Positions 12,392 through 24,700 of a stretch of DNA of 64,000 bases are shown piece by piece. The notes beneath the pieces are model-generated. The model was not told where the DNA came from, did no database searches, and was given only the letters and a program-made list of their open reading frames with translations. Every line of letters starts with the position of its first letter. Positions within the stretch are counted from its first letter, which is position 1. Source of the stretch: Benincasa hispida (taxonomy: Eukaryota > Streptophyta > Magnoliopsida > Cucurbitales > Cucurbitaceae); NCBI RefSeq assembly GCF_009727055.1, contig NC_052349.1:46955174-47019173 (forward strand), written 5' to 3'. A program made the translations under genes and the position numbers.

Positions 12392-14506
12392 TGTTGGGGA
12401 TGATTCCCTAAACTCTCGTGTCCTGTAGTTTGTAAACACAGTTTTTAAACAAACATTTGTGATGTATAATATATGATATTTTCTTCGCTTATTATCTATG
12501 AACATTAGATGTTTTATTTGCTTTACCACAAACCAATAAACTAAAATCCCTGGTTTTCGTTTCTAACTTAAGCATGTATGTGGTGACATATAAGTGGATG
12601 ATGTCTTAAGTGATAACTAACATGATCTGTAGTATATGAATATAGGAGGGAAACCTTATCCTGGTAACGCTACGGATGCAGTCCGCTTTGTAGAATAGAT
12701 ACAAGTGTTTTAACTTGCTACAGATGGTCTAATCCTGATCATTCATGTGGGGACATGCAAGCGAGGCGTCCTATACAAAGAGTTTGTATAAGACCTGACC
12801 ACGAAGTGTTAACGTCTCATTATATAATGTCGTTAATGACAGAGACTTCACTTCACTAGGATGACCATAGGTAACATGACCTCAATCCTAAGTGAGTTGG
12901 GAACTCCTACCTTTGAGGGCGTTCCTTTGATTTGCATGGGTGCGAGTGGCCTGACTACAGACTTAAACCTACCACTTTAGGGATTCGTCTAATTTGGGAG
13001 CTAGAAACTCAGCTACACAAGATGGAATTCACTCCTTCCCCGAAGCAGATGTAAGTAGATAGATTGCTCCCTTAAGGGCTGATCTTGGGGCTTGAACGAT
13101 GTGGCGTCATACACCTTCCCATAGCCGGAGAGGTGTCCACACATAGTAGAACTATGTTGTATAGTTCATTAGAGGGATCAGTGGTACTTAAGGAGTTAGA
13201 TGTAACTATAGGGGCAAAATGGTAAATTGGCCAAACTATACTTACGAGCGTCTGTGAAGGGTTATCATACTATTGATTGGTTATATCCGATGGACACAAA
13301 AATATATCTGTAGTAAGAAGAGTTCAACTGTCGAACTTTAATGGAATGTCTGGCAGTGATGGTAGATCTCATGGCTAAAGAGTTTATTTAACTATTCATG
13401 TACAGTTGGAGCTTCGAGCCATAGGTCCATATGGTCCCCTTGGTAACTCAATGGATTCAAGTTAAGAATTAGTTTTTGGGTCAGTTTGAAATGTTCAAAT
13501 TGACAAGAGGGAGTTTGATTATATATGATATGATTGAACTGGTTAATTATATTTGATATGATTGACTTTATGTATGAGATACATTAATTGGAGGAAAATT
13601 GATATAAATATGATTTATATCTCGTGGAGGAGAAAACATTATGGTTTAAATGTGATATTAAACTATAGGTTAATGAATATAATATGATTATATTTATTTT
13701 TTTAATTGGACAATTATGGGATAAATGTGCCGACGTTTTCTCCGTAACCGTGTGATAATGGGAGGTTAGATTCAGTTTTTGTAACCAAAGAATAAAATGA
13801 AAATCATTTTCATTTTGCAAAGAGATCACATAATTCGCTCACGAGTTGTATACAGCCTATCGCATAGCAAACCGAGAGACTACACGATAGTTCAACGTTG
13901 CTACACGATCGTATACACGTGCACCTCTTTCTAAATGATTGCATAGGATTTTCGAAACAATCGCCTAATGCCCGAGCATTTATTAAACGATCGTCTATAC
14001 GATCATAGCCTATTTCCTAAACGATTATGTACCTTCTTCTAAATGATCAAGCATTGTCTATACGATAGACGGCCTTCTCCCACTTGTTTGGTCATCGTAT
14101 ATGATCTTCGTTTCCTCCTTCCCTCTTCCAAATCCAACAGAGCCCACACCTCCTGGATTCTCACATCGAGAATATCGAGGTAAGTGGTGGTGTCATCCCT
14201 ATTGTTGTTGTGTTCGTGTAGAGGCCGTTCGTGGGTAGACGACCGATGATTTGGTGAACGATTGCTTGGACGTTCCAGTGAGAGTGAGAGAAGTAGTTCC
14301 TTGGAAAGAACGAGTTTTTGCTTAAGAAGAGTTCTTCAATTGGTACATATTTCTTGTTCTCTTATTGTTTATTATTCAAAGCATGCCGGTAATTTGTAGT
14401 ATAATGCATATTTTTTCTGTTAGATTGTAAATGTGGTGATGCTGTCACAATGAGTTTGGAACGATCCGCTTCCGCTCAAAGGTACTCTTGTATAAGAGTT
14501 CCTTTA
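12392..14506 (+). mobile_element. Inner copia element: 5' LTR
   Basis: It begins TGTTGGGGATGATTCCC and ends gagttccttta, directly before a primer-binding site. It aligns with the 3' LTR at 22668-24700 along its whole length, with scattered substitutions and small indels. The left flank tcagt (12387-12391) matches the right flank tcggt (24701-24705) at four of five bases, a probable decayed target duplication. Around 13850-14100 it carries an array of motifs such as acgatcgtcta and ctacacgatcgt. Confidence 0.92.
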
Positions 14507-14507
14507 A

Positions 14508-14520
14508 TTGGTATCAGAGC
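14508..14520 (+). other. Inner copia element: primer-binding site
   Basis: TTGGTATCAGAGC one base after the 5' LTR is the classical plant primer site complementary to the 3' end of initiator methionine tRNA. It fixes both the LTR end and the plus orientation. Confidence 0.93.
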
Positions 14521-16455
14521 CAGGTTCTGAGATTCCAAATTTATTGATGCAAAGAATTTATTTACTTTCTCGGTGGGTAAAACATGTCTACTCTCTATTT
14601 AAGCGTTAAATAGTTTGTGGATGTGGGATTAATGGAGTTTTTGGGATGAAGCCTCTAGATTGTTTAAATTCTTTTACATTTGAAGTTAATTGTAAGGGCC
14701 CCTACATTTTTGGGCATTTTAACTACTATCGAGTTTGTAATTTCAAAGAGTTTGAGTCTGTGAGTCATTTGTGAAGAAGCTTCGTAGCAAAGGTACTGTT
14801 CTTCGAGGATGAAGACGACAAGCGTTGGTTGGGTCGTGTAAATGATAGGGTAGACGATTGTTGAGTATCGGATACTCAGGAGCTGGTTTACGCGCGCGCA
14901 GTAGACGATCGTGTAGCTCAGCAAGCTTCATTACTTAGTTACTGACTACACAATCGCATAGTAAAATAGTTTACTTTAGCGCTTGTTAAGTGATCGTCTA
15001 GACGACTGGACTTCGCAGCTACGTTGTCGTCTAAACGATCATTTAGCACCCGTGTGTTTTGTCTTTTGCGCTAAACGATTGTATACCTGGCCGCATTTAC
15101 TAAGTGATGGGAGCTTTGCCCTACGGTTCAAGACCCGGTTCGCCTGTGAACCGGTTTGCTCGATGGAAAATGTAATAAATAGAGTTTTTCTTTTCAATTT
15201 TGAGGTGGTTCATCCCGATCCATTAATCTTTGTGAATATACATAGGAAGTATGCTTTATTTATATGTCATATGGCATGCCATATAGATGAAATCCCACCT
15301 TAGGTTATGCATTGGTCATACATCATCTCTTTATTATAAGTGTTATGATGTAGAGAAGCATGATTTAAATTACGTAAGAGCATGCTCATGCATTATAAGA
15401 GTTATACTTATGCATGCATAAAGCATTGACATGCATCGTCTTTATATAAGTGTTATAGTATAAGGGTGTATGGAGCATGTTTGCTTGGTTCGTTACTTGT
15501 ATATAAAAGTTATGTATAGTAATGAACGAACATTTCATGAAGCATGACACATAGGTTAAATTTATAAGTGTTATAAATACCTAGTTGTGTGGCATTGTGG
15601 TTTTAGTTGTTTCTTTTATAAAGGTTATAAGGAAATTAGAACTAAAATCTATAAGAAATATGTGCATGCCAACTTAGGTTTAAATCATGGTTTTAAAAAT
15701 GTTTTAAAACTTGGTGGAGATAGATCTAAGATCACGGTTCTAATATAATTAGCAACCTTAGCCTTTAATCTTTTAATCAGTTTAATAGGATTAAATTGAC
15801 TAATAAATGGTTAAAGTGTAGCAAATCTATCTATAAGGGACCTTTTGTCTAAGGTGAGTTCTGTCTAGGCTGGGATATTTAAGGTGACGGAAACGGAACA
15901 CCCTTACCTGGGATCCTACTGGGAAAGGTGAATTAGATAGATTTGATGTATGCATGCAAGATTAAGGACAATCCATTAAAAAGTTTAATGTGACTACTTG
16001 AACTTATTTCATTTCAAAGACAAAAGTTGTTTTTCAGCGGATTAAAATGACTTAGACTAAAATCAGCAGCCGGATTGTCTAGGTTAATGAACCCCTTGGT
16101 AGAACATTCAGTGGGAGGTACTTGAAGCATCTGATGCTTTATTTAAACCTCTCGCATTTCTCCCTTTATTGTCCACATCGTGAGAACTATTCTCAGCCTC
16201 GTGGAACCCGGGGAGTGTCCCACTAAAGGATAGTGTTTGGGTAGGTCAATATCAAGATGGATGGAGAGAATGTTCATAGTAAGTGGGAGCAGAACGTGCG
16301 ACAGCATATCCCACGGTCTTTCTCGTTAGGTTGAATAAAGTTTCTATGCGTCACCTCAAGGCACGCTAGGAGTGTCCCCCAATAGGATGGCAGTTTTGTA
16401 TGTTTCTTTATTTGATCTCCTGTATAGGATAAGGTTACTTAGTCTCTTGTCCTAA
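14521..16455 (+). other. Inner copia element: 5' leader, non-coding
   Basis: About 1.9 kb of leader lies between primer site and gag. No coding similarity was found. Its 15120-16450 part matches, in reverse complement, the outer element's leader at 24701-26560; the block around ttaatcttttaatcagttta near 15765 is an example. The 14890-15070 part holds a cluster of gatcgtctagac-like motifs. Confidence 0.75.
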
Positions 16456-17374
16456 TCTACTTTTTCCCTACGGTGGGCGTATTAGGGCTAGTTGCTTTGC
16501 TAAGCGTCGATAAGTTAACTGTCGACAATTATGCTAGTTGGAAACATATGATCACGACTATACTAATCATCGAGGATGTTATGTTCACCCTTACAGAGGA
16601 GCATCCTCCTATTCTAGCTCTAAACGCTGCTCGAAATGTTTGGACACGGGCGAACGAGAAGGCCCGAGCCTATATCTTGGCCAGTCTTATTGACATGTTG
16701 GCCAAGAAGCATGAGCCCATGGTCTCAGCACGTGAGATCATGGTGTCCCTGTGGGGGATGTTCGGACAACCATCTGGACAGCTCAAGCACGAGGCTCTGA
16801 AATACATCTTCAACTCCAAAATGGAGGAAGGCACCTCTGTTCGTGAACATGTCTTAACATGATGGTCTACTTCAATATGGCGGAGATGAATGGGTCTAGG
16901 ATCAATGAAGGCAGTCAGGTTAGCATAATCCTACATTCGTTGCCGGAAAGCTTCCTCCACTTTGTTAGCAATGCGATTCTTAACAAAGTGGAATATACCC
17001 TTACAACTCTCCTCAACGAGTTGCTGACATACCAATCTTCACTGAAAAGTAAAGAGAGGAAGGGAGTTGAGGTAAATGTTGCCTCGTCTTCAAAGACGTT
17101 CTATCGAGGTTCGACCTCTGGGACTAAGTCTGCACCTTCTACTTCTAACACTAGAAAGAAGAAGAAGAAGAAGGGTGGTAAGGGGAAGGGGAAGGTGCCT
17201 ACTAACCCATCACCTATCGCCCAGTGGAATAGGCGTCTGGCGCCGGTTGACAAAGGAAAGTGTTTCCATTGCAACCAGGACGGACACTCGAAGAGGAATT
17301 TTCCTCGCTGGCTGAAGGAAAAGAAGGCGGCCAAGGCTAAGGCAAGGAGAACAAAGGTAAATATGATTTACTAG
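16456..17374 (+). pseudogene. Inner copia element: gag (frameshifted)
   Basis: Frame one (16473-16862) reads LSVDKLTVDNYASWKHMITT, KARAYILASLIDMLAKKHEP and MVSAREIMVSLWGMFGQPSG. A frameshift at about 16860 leads into the second frame (16859-17374), MMVYFNMAEMNGSRI, VSIILHSLPESFLHF, a lysine-rich linker and a zinc knuckle. The knuckle reads CFHCNQDGHSKRNF: the last cysteine of CX2CX4HX4C is Phe (codon 17300-17302). The product would package element RNA; the frameshift and lost zinc ligand make this copy non-functional. Confidence 0.88.
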
Positions 17375-17847
17375 TGTTAGAAACTTGTTTAGTAGAGAAT
17401 GATGATTCTGCTTGGATTATTGATTCGGGTGCCACTAATCATGTTTGTTCTTCTTTTTAGGAGATTAGATCTTGTCGGCAGCTAGAGGCTAGTGAGATGA
17501 CGATGTGAGTAGGCACCGGGCACGTCGTCTCAGCTGTGGCAGTGGGAGGGATTCAGTTGACTTTACAGAACAAATTTCTTATTTTAAAAGATGTATTTGT
17601 AGTTCCTGAGTTGAAAGGGAACTTAATTTCTGTAAAGTGCTTGTTGCAATGTAAATATACTCTTCAGTATAATGTGAATAAAGTGTTTATTCATAAAGAT
17701 GGAGTAGAAATTTATACAATAAAATTGGAAAATAACTTGTATGTGCTAAGACCGTTAGCATTAAGTTCCCTCCATAACATAGAGATGTTTAAAACTGTTG
17801 TAACTCAAAATAAATGTCAACGTGTTTCTCCAAAAGAAAATGCCTAA
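17375..17847 (+). pseudogene. Inner copia element: protease and GAG-pre-integrase
   Basis: The protease active site is readable as WIIDSGATNHVCSS near 17415-17450, with the DSG triplet intact, but stops interrupt it near 17458 and 17505. The frame 17536-17847 continues with VFVVPELKGNLISVKCLLQ and NKVFIHKDGVEIY, ending in a stop just before the integrase zinc region LWHLRLGHINLNRI. Confidence 0.85.
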
Positions 17848-18620
17848 CTTTGGCACCTTCGATTAGGACACATCAATCTCAATAGAATTGAGAGGTTGGT
17901 GAAGAATGGCCTTCTAAGCGAGTTAGAAGAAAAATCTTTACCGATGTGCGAATCTTGCCTTGAGGGTAAGATGACTAAAAAAACCTTTTACTGGAAAAGG
18001 TTATCGAGCCAAAGAGCCTTTAGAGTTAGTACATTCTGACTTCTGTGGTCCTATGAATGTGGAGCCAGGGGAGGCTATGAATATTTTCTTAGTTTTACTG
18101 ATGATTACTCTAGGTACAGGTATGTTTATCTGATGCAACGGAAGTATGAATCCTTTGAAAAGCTTAGAGAGTTCAAGGCTGAAGTTGAAAATGCATTAGA
18201 TAGACAGATTAAGACACTTCGATCAAATTGAGGTGGAGAGTTTTTAGATTTGGGGTTCCAGAACTATTTGATAGAACATGGAATCGTTTCCCAACTCTCA
18301 ACGCAGGGAACACCTCAGTAGAATGGTGCAGTGGAGAGGAGAAACAGAACCTTGTTTGGATATGGTTCGTTCGAGTGATGAGTTACACTTCCTTACCAAG
18401 AACTCGTTTTGGGGATTTGCAGTGGAGACTGCAGTATATAAAAACTCAAACTATGTTCCTTCTAAGAGTGTTACGAGAACACCTTTAGAGTTGTTGAACA
18501 GGCATAAAGCTAGTTTAGTCACTTCCACATATAGGGTTGCCCAACACATATGCTTAAGGCTAATCCAAAGAAATTGGAACCACAATCAAGGTTGTGCCTC
18601 TTGTAGGCTACCCCAAAGGT
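17848..18620 (+). pseudogene. Inner copia element: integrase
   Basis: It starts with the HHCC region WHLRLGHINLNRIERL and CESCLEGKMTKK. It then shifts frame repeatedly through the core: DFCGPMNVEP, LVLLMITLGT-like text, LRSN-GGEFLDLGF with a stop, IEHGIVSQLSTQG, and SYTSLPRTRFGD. The order after protease and before RT is Ty1/copia. At least four frame breaks or stops are visible, so no integrase can be made. Confidence 0.82.
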
Positions 18621-19850
18621 AACACGAGGGGGTTACTTTTATGATCCATCAAAAAATAGAGTGTTTGTTTCCACAACGTTACTTTCCTTGAGGAGGATCA
18701 ATATTCGGGAGCAACAGTCCAATGTAGTAAGGTCGTGTTACGTGAGCTTTCCAACGAAACTACTGAAACTTCAACAAGAGTTGTTAAAGGGCCTGCTTCA
18801 TCAGTAAGAGATAGTTCCATCTGGTAGGTCGGTTTCACCTCAAAGTTGAGAGAATCTCAACGCAGTAAGAAGGTTGCGAAACCCACCTATTCGCTATCTG
18901 GGTTTCACGAAATCCTAACTTTGGTAGCTGATGGCGACGTTAAGGATCCATTGTCTTATTAGAAGGCAATGGAGGATGTTGATCGGGATGAATGGGTCAA
19001 AGCCATGGATTCTCGAGATGGAGTCGATGTACTTTCAACTCAGTATGGGATCTTGTAGATTCATCCTGATGGGAAATCAACCTATAGGTTGCAAATGGAT
19101 CTACAAGAGGAAATAGGGTGTCAATGGAAGGTTGCAAACCTTCAAGGCTCGACTTGTGACAAAGGGTTATACCCAGGTGGAGGGAGTCGACTATGAGGAG
19201 ACTTTCTCACCTATTGCCATGTTGAAGCTGATCTGCATCCTCTTATCCATTGCCGCTTATTATGATTATGCAATTTGGAAAATGGACATCAAGATGGCCT
19301 TTTTGAATGATAATCTTGAGGAGACCATTTATATGGTGCAGCCCAAGGGATTCATTACCCAAGGTCAAGAGCAAAAAGTTTGAAAACTGAATCGGTCCAT
19401 TTATGGGCTGAAACATGTGTCTCGATCTTGGAATATTCGGTTTGATACTGCGATCAAGTTGTACGACTTTGATCAAAACGTTGATGAGCCTTGTATCTAC
19501 AAGAAAATCGTCAACAGTTCAGTAGTTTTCTTAGTGTTGTATGTAGATCATATCCTACTCATTGGGAATGATGTAGGTCTACTGATTGCAGTTAAGAACT
19601 GGCTAGCGACCCAATTCCAAATGAAAGATTTCGGAGAGGCTCAGTTTGTTTTGGGTATACAGATCTTTTGGGATCATAAGAACAAAGTGCTAGTGTTGTC
19701 TCATACATCGTACAATGACAAGATGTTGCTCAAGTACTCGATGTAGGACTCCAAAAGGGGCCTATTGCCGTTCAAGCCTGAGGTTATACTGTCTAAAGAA
19801 ATGTGTCCTAAGACGCCTCAAGAGGTTGAGGAGACGAGACGGGTCCCATA
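18621..19850 (+). pseudogene. Inner copia element: reverse transcriptase (split)
   Basis: Pieces in order are [73 protein letters not shown], then after a TGA at 19381 LNRSIYGLKHVSRSWNIRF. The catalytic YVDD box is YVDH (His codon 19549-19551), so polymerase activity would be lost even without the stops. The gene continues into KDFGEAQFVLGIQIFWDH, then PKTPQEVEETRRVPY, where it is broken at 19850 by the inverted solo LTR and resumes at 21889. Confidence 0.9.
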
Positions 19851-21888
19851 TGAAGGAACTTTTGAACAAGAGTATCTATGAGCGCTTTCAGATCTAACAG
19901 GTATGCAATTTAACACTAATTAATGGCATGCTTTGATAAATAAAATACAAGAGATTGAGTATACGCACAAGTTGAAGACTCTCTTCACTTCGGACTTAAC
20001 CCAGCGGAAGCAAACCTCTACGTTCTTTCTTGCCCAGCAATCAATCGGCTACCAGTAGCACGATCGTCTACATGAACGGCAGCAAACGAACAAGCACGAG
20101 CGGGGACGACACCACCACTTAGAGCCCTTGGTATTCTCGGAGTGAGAATCCAAAGAGTGGTCTTTATTGAATTTGGTAGAGGAAAGAGGAAAGGGCTGAT
20201 CGTGTAGAACGATAAGCAAGTGGGAGAAGGCTATCATATAGCAGATGGTTATCATTTAGAGAAAGCTACACGATCGTGTAGGTTTTACTAAGCGATCGTC
20301 TCGTATTTAGTAAGCGATCGTTTAGAAGACTCGGCACGCTGAGCGATTGTTTAGACGTGGGGTGTGTGATCATTTAGGCGATAAGGCACTATCGTATAGA
20401 CTCTCAGCTAAGCGATCGATACGTTTTCACACCTTTTGCAATTTTTTCGAACCCTTTGCAAAATGAAAGCCAATTTTCATTTTATTCTTCAGTTACAATA
20501 ACTGAATAAAATTTTCCCACTAACGCACGATTGAGGAAAAGTTTTCGGCCAATTATCACATAATTAACTAATTAATTAATAAATAAATATAATCATATTA
20601 TATTCTTACCCTATAGTTTGATATCATATATCTACTATAATAATTTCTCCTCCACTTGATATAAATCATATTTATATCTAATTTCCTCCAAAATAATGTA
20701 TCTCATACATTTAGTCAATTATATCATATATAATTAACCAGCCCAATTATATCATATATAATTGAACTCCCTCTTGTCACTTTAAACATTTCAAACTGAC
20801 CCAAAAACTGATTCTCCACTTTATCTAAGCTACCTAGGGGACCTTATGAACCTGTGGTTCGAAGCTCTAATGGTACGTGAATAGTTGACTAAACTCTTTA
20901 GCCACGAGATCCATCATCCGTTAACTGCCAGGCATTCCACTAAAGACCAACAGCTGAACTCTTCTTACCCCAGATATATTTTTGTGTCCATCGGATATAA
21001 CCAATCATCAGTACGATGACCCTTCACAAATGTTCGTAAGTACAGTTGGGCCAATTTACCATTTTGCCCCTGTAGTTACATCTCACTCTTTAAGTACCAC
21101 TGATTCATCTAATGAATAATACAACATAGTCCAACTATGTGTGAGCACCTCTCGGGTCAAGAGAAGGTGTGTGGCGCCACATCGTTCAAGCCCTGGAATC
21201 AGCCCTTAAGGGAGCCATCTATTTACTTGCCCCTACTTCGGGGAAGGAGTGAATTTCATCTTGTGTAGCTGAGTTCCCAGCTCCCATCAAACGAATCCCC
21301 AAAATGGTAGGTTTGAGTCGGCGACCTGGCCACTCGCACCCATACAAATCAAAGGACCACCCTCAATGGCAGGAGTTCCCAACTCACTCAGGATTTAGGT
21401 CATGTTACCTATGGTCATCTTTGTGAAGTGAAGTCTCTATCATGAATAGTGTTATATATTGAGACATAAACACTTTGTGGTTAGGTCTTATACAAACTCT
21501 TTATATAGGACGCCCCCGCTCGCATGTCCCCTACACAAATGATCAGGATCAAACCATCTGTGACAAATCATAACACTTGTGACCATTCCACAAAGTGGGC
21601 CGCATCCATAGCATTACCAGAATAAGGTTTCCCTCCTATATCCATATACTACAGACCATTTTGGTTATCACTTAAGACATGATCCACTTGTATGTCACCA
21701 CATACATGCTTAAGTTACATACTGATAACCAGGGATTTATGTTTATTGGTTTGTGGTAAAGCAAGTAAAACAAACAACTGAGCAAAAACAAGATGTGAAG
21801 TAAAATATCATATATTATACAACACAAGCGTTCGTACAAACTATTTACAAACTACAGGACATGAGACTTTAAGGCATCAATCCCAAAA
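19851..21888 (-). mobile_element. Inverted solo copia LTR nested in RT/RNase H
   Basis: This 2038-bp segment is a reverse-complement relative of the LTRs at 12392-14506 and 22668-24700. It begins TGAAGGAAC and ends ggcatcaatcccaaaa. It is bracketed by a perfect 5-bp duplication, CCATA, at 19846-19850 and 21889-21893. Removing the LTR and one CCATA joins the flanking codons in frame across the usual copia junction (VPY then ASFVGSLMYA). No internal element sequence accompanies it, so it is a solo LTR left by LTR-LTR recombination. It carries a gatcgt motif array at about 20045-20420, including the 16-bp palindrome ctacacgatcgtgtag (20266-20281). Confidence 0.92.
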
Positions 21889-22568
21889 CCATATGCATCT
21901 TTTGTTGGCAGTTTGATGTATGCGATGCTCTGTACTAGGTCAGACATCTACTACGCTGTGGGAATAGTCAGTAGGTATCAACCTAACCTAGGCCAGGGTC
22001 ACTGGACCGCAGTTAAGAACATCCGCAAGTATATTCGGAGAACGAGGGACTACATGCTCATGTATGGAACTAGGGATTTGATCCTTACTGGATACATGTA
22101 TTCTAACTTTCAGACTGATAAGGATTCTCGAAAGTCCACCCTAGGGTCAGTGTTTATTCTTAACAGAAGAGCTGTAGTGTGGCGAAGCACTAAGTAAGGG
22201 TGCATCGCCAACTCTACGATGGAGGCTGAGAACGTAGTGGCTTGTAAAGCTGCTAAGGAGGTCGTTTGGCTTCGGAAGTTCCTGATAAAGCTGGAAGTTG
22301 TTCCAGACATGTCTAGGCCCATCACCCTCTATTGTGACAATAGTGGTGCTTGGCAAACTCCAAGGAGCCTAGGAGTCACAGGCGTGGCAAACACATAAAG
22401 CGAAAGTATCATCTGATCCGCGAAATAGTGCATCAAGGGGATATGATCATCACAAAGATCACTTCAGAGCACAACATTGCTGACCCGTTTACGAAGGTTC
22501 TCACTGCTACAGTGTTTGAGGGTCACCTTCAGAGTATGGGTCTACGGGACCGCCCGTGGCTGGACTAG
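21889..22568 (+). pseudogene. Inner copia element: RNase H end of pol
   Basis: The frame 21913-22197 reads MMYAMLCTRSDIYYAVGIVS and SRKSTLGSVFILNRRAVVWR, typical copia RNase H, with a TAA after STK at 22195. Later frames give EAENVVACKAAKEVVWLRKF and, from 22350, HLIREIVHQGDMIITKI, HNIADPFTKVLT and EGHLQSMGLRDRPW, the normal C-terminus. A stop and a frameshift break it. Confidence 0.88.
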
Positions 22569-22654
22569 GCAAGTAGGAGATATTTTTATATTGGGCCTTA
22601 ATGTTTTAGTTTATTGTTTTATACTAGTTGTATGTACACCTCACTCGCTTTAGA

Positions 22655-22667
22655 ACAAGTGGGAGAT
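22655..22667 (+). other. Inner copia element: polypurine tract
   Basis: acaagtgggagat lies directly before the 3' LTR start at 22668. AAGTGGGAGA is the usual plus-strand priming tract of this copia group. Confidence 0.85.
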
Positions 22668-24700
22668 TGTTGGGAATGATGCCCTAAACTCTCGTATCCT
22701 GTAGTTTGTGAACACAGTTTTTAAACAAATGCTTGTGATGTATACTATATGGTATTTTCTTCACTTATTGTCTATGAACATTAGATGTTTTATTTGCTTT
22801 ACCAAAAACCAATAAACTAAAATCCCTAATTGTCGTTTGTAACTTAAGCATATATGTGGAGAACTACAAGTGGATCATGTCTTAAGTGATAACCAACATG
22901 GTCTGTAGTATATGGATATAGGAGGGAAACCTTATCCTAGTAACGCTATGGATGCGGCCCACTTTGTAGAATAGATATAAGTGTTTTGACTGACCACCAA
23001 GTGTTAACGTCTAATCCTGATCATTCATGTGGGGACATGCGAGCAAGGGCATCCTATACAAAGAGTTTGTATAAGACCGGACCACCAAGTGTTAACGTCT
23101 CATTATATAACGTTGTTCATGTCAGAGACTTCACTTCACTAGGATGACCATAGGTAACATGACCTCAATCCTCAGTGAGTTGGGAATTCATGCCTTTGGG
23201 GATTCATCTGATTTGGGAGTTGGTAACTCAGCTACACAAGATGGAATTCATTCCTTCCCCGAAGCTGGGGTAAGTAGATAAATTGTCCCTTAAAGGCTGA
23301 TCCCAGGGCTTGAACAATGTGGCGCCACATACCTTCTTATGGTTCAAGAGGTGTCCACACATAGTAGAACTATGTTGTATTGTTCATTAGAGGGATCAGT
23401 GGTACTTAAGGAGTTAAATGTAACTACAGAGGCAAAACGGTAAATTGGCCCAATTGTACTTACGAGCATCTGTGAAGTGTTATCATACTGTTGATTGGTT
23501 ATATTCAATAGACACAAAAATATATTTGTGGTAAGAAGAGTTCAGTTTTCGGTCTTTAGTGGAATGCTTGACAGTTAACGGATGGTGGATCTCGTGGCTA
23601 AAGAGTTTAGACAGCTATTCGCATATTGTTGGAGCTTCGAGCCATAGGTCAAGTTAAGAATAAGTTTTTGGGTCAGTTTGAAATGTTCAAATTGATAAGA
23701 GAGAGTTCGATTATATATGATATGATTGAACTGGTTAGTTATATTTGATATGATTGACTTTATTTATGAGATACATTAATTGGAGGAAAATGGATATAAA
23801 TAAGATTTATATCTAGTGGAGGAGAAAACACTATGGTTTATATGTGATATTAAACTATAGGTTAATGAATATAATTTGATTATATATTTTTTTAATTAGA
23901 CAATTATGGGATAATTATGCCGGTGTTTTCTCCATAACCGTGTGATAATGGGAGGTTAGATTAAGTTTTCGTAAAAAAAGAATAAAATGAAAATCATTTT
24001 CATTTTGCAAAGAGATCACATAATTCGCTCACGAGTTATATACAGCCTATTTCATAGCAAATCGAGAGACTACATGATAGCTCAACATTGCTACACGATC
24101 GTATACACGCGTAGCTCTTTCTAAATGATTGTATATGATTTTCTAAATGATCGTCTAGTGCCCGAGCATTTACTAAACGACCATCTATACGATCGCAACC
24201 TATTTCCTAAACGATTGTGTACCTTCTTCTAAACGATTAAGTATTGTCTATATGATAAACCTTGCCTTCTCCCACTTGCTTGGTCGTCATATACGATCTT
24301 TGTTTCCTCCTTCCCTCTACCAGATCCAACAGAGCCCACACCTCTTAGATTCTCACACTGAGAATACCGAGGGTTCTAAGTGGTAGTGTCATCCTCATTG
24401 TTGCTATGTTCGTGTGGAGGTCGTTGTGGGTAGACGACCGGTGATTTAGTGAACGATTGCTTGGAAATTCCAATAAGAGCGAGAGGAGCAGTTCCTTGGA
24501 GAGAACGAGTTTTTGCTGAAGAGGAGTTCTTCAACTGGTACGTATTTCTTGTTCTCTTATTGTTCATTGTTCAAAGCATGCCGGTAATTTGTAGTATAAT
24601 GCATATATGTTGTGTTAGATTGTAAATGTGGTAATTTTGTCAGAATAAGTTTGGAACGATCCGCTTCCACTCATACTACTCTTGTATAAGAGTTCCTTCA
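22668..24700 (+). mobile_element. Inner copia element: 3' LTR
   Basis: It begins TGTTGGGAATGATGCCC and ends gagttccttCA, 2033 bp, and aligns with the 5' LTR at 12392. Differences include a duplicated 'gaccaccaagtgttaacgtc' block (near 22991 and 23081) and short missing pieces near 23185 and 23650. The visible divergence between the two LTRs implies an old insertion. The motif array seen in the 5' LTR is present at about 24050-24300. Confidence 0.92.

Noticed and set aside
17101..17334. Minus-strand 77-residue ORF
   Set aside because: It is the complement of the lysine-rich gag linker.
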